Source of the DNA: Clostridiaceae bacterium
GTDB lineage: Bacteria > Bacillota > Clostridia > Oscillospirales > Acutalibacteraceae
NCBI GenBank assembly: GCA_016281115.1
Contig: JAEEHZ010000055.1
Location: 1-5,960 of the forward strand
Reading direction: 5' to 3'
Length of the DNA: 5,960 bases
In this document: piece by piece, positions 1-5,135 of the stretch
Layout: each line of letters starts with the position of its first letter
Numbering within the stretch: the first letter of the stretch is position 1
Notes under the pieces: model-generated
Databases searched by the model: none
What the model was told of the DNA's origin: nothing
Seen by the model: only the letters and a program-made list of their open reading frames with translations
Made by a program: the position numbers and the translations under genes

Positions 1-266
1 ATATTTCTCACAAACAAAGGCGTGAATTTTCCTATGTCGTGTAAAAGCGCAGCCAAAGAACAAGCTTTGCCGAGTTCGTCTTCGTCAAGCCCCGTGGCTC
101 TTATCACCGACTCACACACCCTGTTGCTCAGCAAATAACGCATTGTCTCCCAAGTATCGAGCAAGTGCATCCACAAAGGCAACCAACTATCGTTATTTCC
201 TGTTTTTCCCGGGATAATTAATACTCTCCCCAATGTTGATATTTCAACCAAGCTTTCCGGTCTCAT
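1..266 (-). CDS. cas3: CRISPR-associated nuclease-helicase Cas3, N-terminal HD domain (partial, runs off the left edge)
   Basis: Cas3 is recruited by the type I Cascade complex to a matched target, where its HD nuclease and SF2 helicase nick, unwind and degrade DNA. Only the first 88 codons are here, read from the ATG at 266 down to base 1 with no stop. The translation contains WLPLWMHLLDT (residues 28-38, first metal-binding His34) and LAALLHDIGKFTPLF (71-85, the His76-Asp77 pair and Lys80). This arrangement is typical of Cas3 HD domains, and the 'LPLW.HLLDT' wording resembles subtype I-E; the subtype is an inference. The helicase part lies outside the window. The start is supported by a purine-rich GGAAGGG ribosome binding site about 7 bases upstream and a good promoter further up. 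Cascade genes would be expected to the left. Other HD phosphohydrolases are possible but fit the motif pair less well. Confidence 0.85.
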   Translation of the reverse strand, partial: MRPESLVEISTLGRVLIIPGKTGNNDSWLPLWMHLLDTWETMRYLLSNRVCESVIRATGLDEDELGKACSLAALLHDIGKFTPLFVRN

Positions 267-325
267 ACAATTTCCCTTCCGATTTTAACAGCATATTCTA
301 TATAATTTACAAATTTATCGACAAA

Positions 326-354
326 ATTATATCAAATTCTTACAGTAATAGCAA
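326..354 (-). promoter_or_regulatory. Sigma-A-like promoter for cas3
   Basis: On the minus strand a -35 box TTGCTA (349-354) is followed, after exactly 17 bases, by a perfect TATAAT -10 box (326-331). TGA directly before the -10 gives an extended -10. Transcription would start near 319, leaving a leader of about 53 bases before the cas3 ATG at 266. The region is AT-rich, so chance matches are possible, but the combination is strong. Confidence 0.65.
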
Positions 355-457
355 TACCTTTGTTAAATATTTTCACGATTATCTGATTTAAAAGTAAATG
401 AATAAAGTAAAAGAAGCTGTTGTTTTTATTATTATTTTTGTTATATTCAGGGGTTTA

Positions 458-591
458 AGGGGACAAATCGTCCCCTCAGTGCGAGCCAACTTGTCGGCTC
501 GGTGGGAAAAATATATAGTTTTTCCCTGCTTGCTACGGTGCGCGACACTTGTCGTCACAAGCTCCATATCGTTCGTTTCCGTGTAAACACG
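458..591. repeat. Cluster of consecutive stem-loops in the cas3/LRR-gene divergent intergenic region
   Basis: Between two AT-rich promoter regions lies a GC-richer block of back-to-back inverted repeats. They are AGGGGAC/GTCCCCT (458-464 with 470-476), CGAGCC/GGCTCG (482-487 with 496-501), GGGAAAAA/TTTTTCCC (504-511 with 519-526), CTTGT/ACAAG (548-552 with 557-561) and CGTG/CACG (580-583 with 588-591). The octamer ACTTGTCG occurs at 489-496 and again at 547-554. No convincing ORF explains it, and no gene ends here in either orientation, so a simple terminator does not fit. It could be an interspersed structured repeat, a small RNA or a leader for either flanking gene. The function is unknown. 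Confidence 0.55.
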
Positions 592-657
592 AAAAACTCA
601 CTTATTGCGTTACTCCTCCTCTCCCAAATTAGCATAAAAATATGACCGCGAATTTCA

Positions 658-686
658 TTGATTAATGCCAAATGATAGTGTATAAT
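658..686 (+). promoter_or_regulatory. Sigma-A-like promoter for the LRR-dockerin gene
   Basis: A TTGATT -35 (658-663) and a perfect TATAAT -10 (681-686) are separated by 17 bases. The expected start near 693 gives a leader of about 90 bases to the ATG at 784. The spacer carries ATTAATGCCAAA (661-672), which closely matches a motif repeated upstream of the SH3b-dockerin promoter. Confidence 0.65.
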
Positions 687-783
687 CATGCTATAAGACA
701 TTCTGCGATATTACATAGTAGCGGCAGGGACCGGCATTGCTCTTGCTGTGCAAAGTAAAAAGCAAAAAACGGAGGAAAATATT

Positions 784-2811
784 ATGTTTAAAAAGTTAAT
801 TTCTCTTGTGCTCGCATTAGTGCTGGTACCGGGTATGCTTACGGTTATGTCGGCGTATAAGGTAAGCGCAAAGGAAGTGCAGGCGAGGGGAGAAACTTAC
901 AGCGGCAAATGCGGCGATAATTTGACATGGACGCTTGATACAAGTACGGGTGTGCTTGAGATAAGCGGAAGCGGGGCGATAAAGGATTATTCTTATGATG
1001 ATGATGCGCCGTGGTACTCTTTTGCGGGTTATATAAAAACCATTGTAATTGATAACGCAGTAACAAGCATTGGCGATTATGCGTTCTACTATTGCAAAAG
1101 TTTGACAAGCACAATGATTCCGAATAGCGTAACAAGCATTGGCGAGGGTGCGTTCTCCGGCTGCGCCGCTCTGACAAGCATAACGATTCCAAACAGCGTA
1201 ACAAGCATCGGAGATTATGCGTTCTCCGGCTGCACCGGTTTTACAAGTATAACGATCCCGGACAGCGTAACAAACATCGGAGATTGGGCGTTTTCGTGGT
1301 GCAGCAGTCTGACAAGCATAGCAGTAGCAGACAATAACAATAACTACAGCTCGCAGGATGGCGTACTATTCAATAAAGATAAAACGAAACTAATTTGTTG
1401 CCCCGAAGGGAAATCGGGGACTTATACGATCCCAAACAGTGTAACAAGCATTGACCACATGATATTCTACAACTGTACCGGCCTCACAAGCGTAACTATC
1501 CCAAACAGCGTAACAGGCATTGGCAATTGGGCGTTTTCTCAATGCTACAGCCTGACAAGCATAACGATTCCAAACAGCGTAACAAGCATTGGCAAAGAGG
1601 CGTTCTCTTATTGTTACAGTCTGACGAGCATAATGATCCCAAGCAGCGTAACAAGCATTGGTGATAGGGCGTTCTCCGGCTGCACCGGTCTGACAAGTAT
1701 AGCAGTTGCCGATAATAACAAAAACTACAGCTCGCATGATGGCGTACTGTTCAATAAAGATAAAACGGTATTAATTTGTTGCCCCGCAGGAAAATCGGGA
1801 ACTTATATGATTCCAACCGGCGTAACAAGCATCGGCGAGGGTGCTTTTGCACAATGCGACAGTCAGACAAGCATAACGATCCCGAGCAGCGTAACAAGCA
1901 TTGGATATAACGCTTTTGAGGGCTGTAATAACTTGACAATATACGGTACGGCAGGCTCTTATGCGAAGCAGTATGCAAATGAAAATGATATCGCTTTTGT
2001 CTGCGTTGCCCCCACCTCCGACTACACCGCCATCGCCTACTATTCAGACGGCACCAATATGGAAGACGGCACACAGCTTGTAATAAATGAAATTGCAAAT
2101 GCCGAATTGCCTGCCATAATAACAGGTGACACCGCAACAGCATATGACATATCAATAACCAAGGACGGCAAAGAAATAACCCCCACCGGTAACATAACGG
2201 TGCGTATGCCGCTGCACGACGATAATACGCAGCCCAAACAGGGTGGCGCAACCGTTACAAATTATGAGGTTTACAGCATAAACAGCGATAAAGCAGAACT
2301 GATAAGCTCACACATTGACGGCAGTTATATTGTGTTCACAATTAAGGCATTTGGTCGTTACGCTGTTAAAAAGACCGTAACAGAGGTTGACACAGAAGAT
2401 GATAAACCGACCGACAGTGATGTTAAACAGTCTGATTCGGATACCAAATCAACTGATAGTGACGTAAAACAATCCGATACTGATAAATCTACCGAGAGTG
2501 ATTATATCACAATCACCGACAGCGAAGATACCTCTGACGACACACCAATCGACACTGAGACACCCACTGATACGGAAGCCCCCACCGACAGTGACGCTCC
2601 CGGCTTAATGGGCGACGTAAACGGCGACGGTGAGGTGAACATGGAAGATGTAGTAATGCTCCAAAAGTGTATTGCAGAACTTGTGGATTTAACCGATGAA
2701 CAAAAAAACCTTGCCGATGTTACTCACGACGGCGATATAACAATGCTTGATGTTATAACAATGCAGAAGTACATTGCTAAGCTTATAACTGAATTTTCTG
2801 CAAAAGCCTAA
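784..2811 (+). CDS. Secreted BspA-like leucine-rich repeat (LRR_5) protein with C-terminal type I dockerin
   Basis: This is a 675-residue secreted protein, probably a surface or cellulosome-associated binding module. The ATG at 784 is preferred over an in-frame GTG at 748 because GGAGG lies at 771-775, 8 bases before it, and because it opens directly into a signal peptide (KK then LISLVLALVLVPGML, residues 3-19). A short N-terminal domain (about 37-90) precedes ten 23-residue LRR_5 units of the form VTSIGxxAFxxCxxLTSITIPNS, starting at residues 93, 116, 139, 162, 220, 243, 266, 289, 347 and 370. Two 'YSSxDGVLFNKDKT' insertions follow units 4 and 8. Residues about 412-530 look like a beta-sandwich domain common in BspA-like proteins. 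A Ser/Asp/Thr linker (540-605) leads to the dockerin (609-667). Its Ca-binding loops start at D611 (D611, N613, D615, D622) and D645 (D645, D649, D656). Tandem stops TAA-TAG end the gene. The ligand is unknown; no catalytic domain is visible. Confidence 0.9.
   Translation: MFKKLISLVLALVLVPGMLTVMSAYKVSAKEVQARGETYSGKCGDNLTWTLDTSTGVLEISGSGAIKDYSYDDDAPWYSFAGYIKTIVIDNAVTSIGDYAFYYCKSLTSTMIPNSVTSIGEGAFSGCAALTSITIPNSVTSIGDYAFSGCTGFTSITIPDSVTNIGDWAFSWCSSLTSIAVADNNNNYSSQDGVLFNKDKTKLICCPEGKSGTYTIPNSVTSIDHMIFYNCTGLTSVTIPNSVTGIGNWAFSQCYSLTSITIPNSVTSIGKEAFSYCYSLTSIMIPSSVTSIGDRAFSGCTGLTSIAVADNNKNYSSHDGVLFNKDKTVLICCPAGKSGTYMIPTGVTSIGEGAFAQCDSQTSITIPSSVTSIGYNAFEGCNNLTIYGTAGSYAKQYANENDIAFVCVAPTSDYTAIAYYSDGTNMEDGTQLVINEIANAELPAIITGDTATAYDISITKDGKEITPTGNITVRMPLHDDNTQPKQGGATVTNYEVYSINSDKAELISSHIDGSYIVFTIKAFGRYAVKKTVTEVDTEDDKPTDSDVKQSDSDTKSTDSDVKQSDTDKSTESDYITITDSEDTSDDTPIDTETPTDTEAPTDSDAPGLMGDVNGDGEVNMEDVVMLQKCIAELVDLTDEQKNLADVTHDGDITMLDVITMQKYIAKLITEFSAKA
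1060..1821 (+). repeat. Two tandem 381-bp super-repeats inside the LRR gene
   Basis: The LRR region is built from 69-bp (23-residue) units. A higher order is also visible: three plain units plus one unit with a 'DGVLFNKDKT' insertion make 127 residues, and this block occurs twice, at 1060-1440 and 1441-1821. The insertion segments near 1320 and 1701 match closely at the DNA level at exactly 381 bases. This indicates an in-frame duplication of a four-unit block. Two further units follow at about 1822-1950. Confidence 0.85.
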
Positions 2812-2882
2812 TAGAGACCGGCAAGCAAATAACGAATTGTCATTACTGCAATTCAGTATCGCTGATTTTAAATTACAAAAAC

Positions 2883-3068
2883 TGCACCTGCCCCACACGG
2901 TCAATAATTCCGTGTGGGGCAGCTTTGCGCGCCGGAGAGGCGCAATATAAAGGAATAGGTAAATTGGGTATCGTTATTATGGATGTGCCGCACGGTTGAA
3001 ATAATGCGCAGTGCGGACCGTTATTGGGTGGTTACCCGGCAGCACTTATAAGGCAACCACCGGGCAAA
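2883..3068. repeat. Structured 3' element, copy 1
   Basis: A segment of about 186 bases downstream of the SH3b-dockerin gene is homologous to 4922-5112, downstream of the next dockerin gene. Shared blocks include the terminator-like stem, a GCGCC/GGCGC hairpin followed by GCGCAATATAAAGGAAT, an 18-base identity at 3006-3023 (equal to 5050-5067), and CCCGGCAGC...CTTATAAGGCAACC...CCGGGCAAA. GGTGGTT (3027-3033) can pair with AACCACC (3055-3061), or CCCGG (3035-3039) with CCGGG (3060-3064). These pairings overlap and exclude each other. It may be a 3' UTR structure, a small RNA or an interspersed repeat; the functional strand is undecided. Confidence 0.75.
2888..2922. terminator. Strong stem-loop, probable terminator between convergent genes (copy 1)
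   Basis: CTGCCCCACACGG (2888-2900) and CCGTGTGGGGCAG (2910-2922) form a perfect 13-bp stem with a 9-base loop. It lies 76 bases after the LRR gene stop and about 170 bases beyond the SH3b gene stop on the other strand. On the plus strand only CTTTG follows. On the minus strand GTGCA and then TTTTTG follow, so termination looks better supported for the minus-strand gene, though it may act both ways. Confidence 0.75.
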
Positions 3069-3094
3069 AGAGGATTTAGGTTAAATCAGAATGA

Positions 3095-4513
3095 TTAGAT
3101 AATATCAGCTATGGTTTTTTGCATTTGAACAACGTCTTGCAAGTCAACAACACTGTTTTCATCCATATCCGCAAGTAATGCGTTGCAGTGTGTGTCATAT
3201 TTTGCAATGGATTTCTGTGTAACGGTAACATCGAGCATATCTAAGTTGCCGTCTTCGTTTGCATCACCTCTGATTGAGGCTACGACTTCATTGTCCCAAC
3301 ATGCGACCCAATCTTCCGCATCGGTATCTGCAAAAAGCTCGTCGGGATAAACAGTTGATGACTGAGTATAAGCATAAGCTTCGGGATGCAGTAGTACATC
3401 CATTAGAACCCAGCCTTCTTTGCCGTTGTAAACTGTTTTGCCGTAGCCGTTGGCGGTTTGGGTTATATGAAGCAGAGTTCCTGACGGAATGCTTCCTACT
3501 GTATAACTAACGCTGGGTTTGCCGCGAAGATCAAGGTAACCGTCATACGAAAATGTAGGAACTGTATAGTACTCATCTACATCCGTTGCCGGTTCATAGG
3601 GCAGGATATAGCCCCCTAAGATCCAGCCGTCCTTGCCGTTATAGGTAGTTCTGCCAAAGCCGTTGCAAAACTCGGTAATTTCAAGAACGGTTCCGTCCGG
3701 GATGTGGTCTCTAACACCGGAAGAAATGATTGGGTGAGAATGTAATACGGTATCTTCATCTTTCCATGGAGAATAAGCTACATAAGTGCCGTAGCCTTCT
3801 TCGGATTTTTCGTCGTCATTTTCGTTCTTCCAATACTCCCAAAACATAAAGCTTTTTACTCTCTCGTCCTTCAACATCTTGTTGATGTCTTCAAGCGTGA
3901 CTTTGCAGGTAAACTCAGGTGTTAAATGAGCAAGCGTAGCTTTTTGCAAAGAATAATCCTTGATAAACGCATCGCACGCGAGGTCATACGATGTGTAGAT
4001 GTCCATTTTCATCTGTTCAAATTCTTCCGCTGACAGACCGAGCTCGGCACAGCTTATATATCCGCTGCCGTTGCCGAATACAGGCTCTTTCAGACTGATG
4101 CAAAGCTTTAGCTTGTCTGACTCTGTCATTGCTTTGATCTGTTGGTATGTCACTTCGGTCAGGCATACAAGTCTGAGTGGATCCACTTCATCGGGATCAA
4201 ACAGGTATTCCATAGAAACCCAACCTACGATGTCGCCTTCAACGCCTTTGCAAGTCGTCTTGCCGTAGCCGTCTTTGACCTCGGTTATATTAACCAGCTG
4301 TTTGTCATAGATGAAGAATAACAATTCGGATTCATCATCCGGCTTTGCACGTAACCAAAGCTCTCCGCCTTTCGGGTGCAAATAAATGTATGTGCCTGCA
4401 CCTTTATCCGTCTGAGCTGTCGGTTCGGTTTCCTCAGCGCTTGCGGTACATACCGCAGTCAAAGAGAACGCCAGCACAAGCGATAATACGATCGCAATAA
4501 ATTTTTTCAACAT
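3095..4513 (-). CDS. Secreted triple SH3b-domain protein with C-terminal type I dockerin
   Basis: This is a 472-residue secreted protein, likely a non-catalytic surface or scaffold-attached module. The ATG at 4513 has AGGAGG 7 bases upstream (4521-4526) and opens a signal peptide (MLKK, a hydrophobic stretch to about residue 20, probable cleavage after ASA near 26). SH3b-like domains lie at about 40-104, 241-303 and 317-376. Each contains the G(Y/F)G(K/R)T...G.(V/D)GW signature (GYGKTTCKG, GFGRTTYNG, GYGKTVYNG). Bacterial SH3b domains often bind peptidoglycan or peptides; the ligand here is unknown. Residues about 113-230 form a region I do not recognise. The dockerin (416-472) has Ca loops at D417 (D417, N419, D421, D425, D428) and D449 (D449, D451, N453, D457, D460). 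In the second loop the usual Gly is Ser454. A long leader with a mini-ORF precedes the gene. No enzymatic residues are evident. Confidence 0.88.
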   Translation of the reverse strand: MLKKFIAIVLSLVLAFSLTAVCTASAEETEPTAQTDKGAGTYIYLHPKGGELWLRAKPDDESELLFFIYDKQLVNITEVKDGYGKTTCKGVEGDIVGWVSMEYLFDPDEVDPLRLVCLTEVTYQQIKAMTESDKLKLCISLKEPVFGNGSGYISCAELGLSAEEFEQMKMDIYTSYDLACDAFIKDYSLQKATLAHLTPEFTCKVTLEDINKMLKDERVKSFMFWEYWKNENDDEKSEEGYGTYVAYSPWKDEDTVLHSHPIISSGVRDHIPDGTVLEITEFCNGFGRTTYNGKDGWILGGYILPYEPATDVDEYYTVPTFSYDGYLDLRGKPSVSYTVGSIPSGTLLHITQTANGYGKTVYNGKEGWVLMDVLLHPEAYAYTQSSTVYPDELFADTDAEDWVACWDNEVVASIRGDANEDGNLDMLDVTVTQKSIAKYDTHCNALLADMDENSVVDLQDVVQMQKTIADII

Positions 4514-4589
4514 TTTAATCCCTCCTTTGTAAAAAAGTAGATTATTATGACTTTGGAATCTGCAATTCGTCGTCTGCCCACCGCAATTA

Positions 4590-4621
4590 CGCTGTGTTTG
4601 AGGATATTATCTCACACTGCG
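4590..4621 (-). promoter_or_regulatory. Leader hairpin upstream of the SH3b-dockerin gene
   Basis: Ten base pairs can form between 4590-4602 and 4611-4621: CGC with GCG, GTGT with ACAC, and GAG with CTC. One T-T mismatch and a two-base bulge interrupt the stem, which has an 8-base loop. It lies between the leader mini-ORF and the gene's ribosome binding site. It overlaps the 25-base segment (4615-4639) that can pair with the 3' element of the neighbouring gene, so the two structures compete. A regulatory role is an inference. Confidence 0.4.
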
Positions 4622-4639
4622 CACTAATTAAGCCGCACG
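4615..4639 (-). repeat. 25-base inverted copy of the core of element copy 2
   Basis: Read on the minus strand, this segment matches plus-strand 5033-5057 at 24 of 25 positions; it begins CGTGCGGCTTAAT and ends AGTGCGCAGTG. Both lie on the minus strand's transcription path, so the downstream region of the 5136-5960 gene and the leader of the SH3b gene are complementary over 25 bases with a single mismatch. Copy 1 contains only a degenerate version near 2988-3013. Confidence 0.75.
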
Positions 4640-4648
4640 ATTTTCCAT
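4628..4648 (-). CDS. Possible leader mini-ORF (MENRAA)
   Basis: A six-codon ORF in the SH3b-gene leader starts with ATG at 4648 and ends with TAA at 4628-4630. It is preceded by a very strong GGAGGT ribosome binding site (4656-4661) with 7-base spacing, better than many genuine genes have. Its 3' half lies inside the 25-base complementary segment, so translation would disturb pairing there. A leader peptide is an inference. It could also be the remnant start of a decayed gene. Confidence 0.35.
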   Translation of the reverse strand: MENRAA

Positions 4649-4707
4649 CGGTTCCACCTCCATTCTTTCAGCGCCGTCACGCTTTATTGACCTTCTATTA
4701 CACTAAA

Positions 4708-4736
4708 ATCATATACGAAAAACATAACGCTTTCAA
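4708..4736 (-). promoter_or_regulatory. Sigma-A-like promoter for the SH3b-dockerin gene
   Basis: On the minus strand TTGAAA (4731-4736) is followed after 17 bases by TATGAT (4708-4713). Transcription would begin near 4701, which places the mini-ORF and hairpin inside a 5' leader of about 190 bases. Confidence 0.65.
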
Positions 4737-4739
4737 CAG

Positions 4740-4772
4740 TTTGGCATAAATAGTCGTTTTTTTGGCATAAAT
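4740..4772 (-). promoter_or_regulatory. Direct repeat ATTTATGCCAAA, candidate regulator-binding sites
   Basis: The 12-mer ATTTATGCCAAA (minus strand) occurs at 4740-4751 and 4761-4772. The two copies are exactly 21 bases apart, about two helical turns, and the nearer one sits 3 bases upstream of the -35 box. An 11-of-12 match, ATTAATGCCAAA, lies within the LRR gene promoter at 661-672. The position suits an activator, but the protein is unknown. Confidence 0.5.
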
Positions 4773-4921
4773 TGTTCTCATAATTCAATACTTTTTTCAA
4801 AAAACACTTGACAAAAGAAAAATGTGTGTTTTGTTCATAACACAGTTAGTTTCGCACATCTTTATAAATACCTCATTTGCTTATATAAATAACTGCTCCA
4901 ACTTCAAAAGGCTAATTATAT
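4773..4921. other. AT-rich intergenic stretch with no recognised feature
   Basis: This strongly AT-rich DNA lies between the direct repeats and element copy 2. It holds a T6-C-A6 palindrome near 4790-4804 and an isolated TTGACA (4808-4813, plus strand) without a correctly spaced -10. I see no ORF, RNA gene or terminator here. Confidence 0.5.
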
Positions 4922-5112
4922 TGCACCTGCCCCGCACGAACAGGAGATCACGTGCGGGGCAGCTTTTTGCGCGCCTTATCGGCGCAATATAAAGGAATGG
5001 GTTAATAGAGTATGTCGTTATTATTAATAAGCCGTGCGGCTTAATAAGTGCGCAGTGCGGACCGTTACCCGGTGGGTGCCCGGCAGCGCTTATAAGGCAA
5101 CCGCCGGGCAAA
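4922..5112. repeat. Structured 3' element, copy 2
   Basis: This segment of about 191 bases begins 23 bases past the stop of the third dockerin gene and is homologous to 2883-3068, with a net length difference of about 5 bases. Hairpins visible here are the 12-bp stem at 4927-4962, GCGCC/GGCGC around a TTATC loop, TAAGCC-GTGC-GGCTTA (5028-5043), and GCCCGGC/GCCGGGC (5078-5084 with 5103-5109) enclosing the conserved CTTATAAGGCAACC. The core at 5033-5057 recurs inverted at 4615-4639. The flanking sequences are less similar than the element, which suggests either function or a recent duplication. Confidence 0.75.
4927..4962. terminator. Strong stem-loop, terminator-like (copy 2)
   Basis: CTGCCCCGCACG (4927-4938) pairs perfectly with CGTGCGGGGCAG (4951-4962) around a 12-base loop. 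Relative to copy 1, one A-T pair has become G-C on both sides, a compensatory change. A T-run (CTTTTTG) follows on the plus strand, whereas the minus strand continues GTGCAATATAATT. It is therefore a weak terminator for the minus-strand gene upstream, which leaves readthrough towards the SH3b gene possible. Confidence 0.65.
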
Positions 5113-5135
5113 GCGAGGGTCAAATCAAGTTATTG

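Noticed and set aside
398..586. 62-codon ORF on the plus strand in the divergent intergenic region
   Set aside because: It has no ribosome binding site. It runs straight through the stem-loop cluster and gives a composition typical of translated non-coding DNA.
748..783. Alternative GTG start adding 12 residues to the LRR-dockerin protein
   Set aside because: It would put charged residues before the signal peptide and lacks a ribosome binding site. GGAGG at 771-775 points to the ATG at 784.
1060..1950. Regular repeats resembling a CRISPR array near cas3
   Set aside because: The 69-bp period is in frame and encodes LRR_5 units. The between-repeat segments are themselves similar, not unique spacers.
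845..2251. Several minus-strand ORFs opposite the LRR gene
   Set aside because: They are shadows of the LRR repeats, with repetitive Cys/Arg-rich translations and no ribosome binding sites.
4808..4836. Consensus TTGACA on the plus strand as a promoter
   Set aside because: No -10 hexamer occurs at 16-18 bases, and the only gene downstream lies on the opposite strand.
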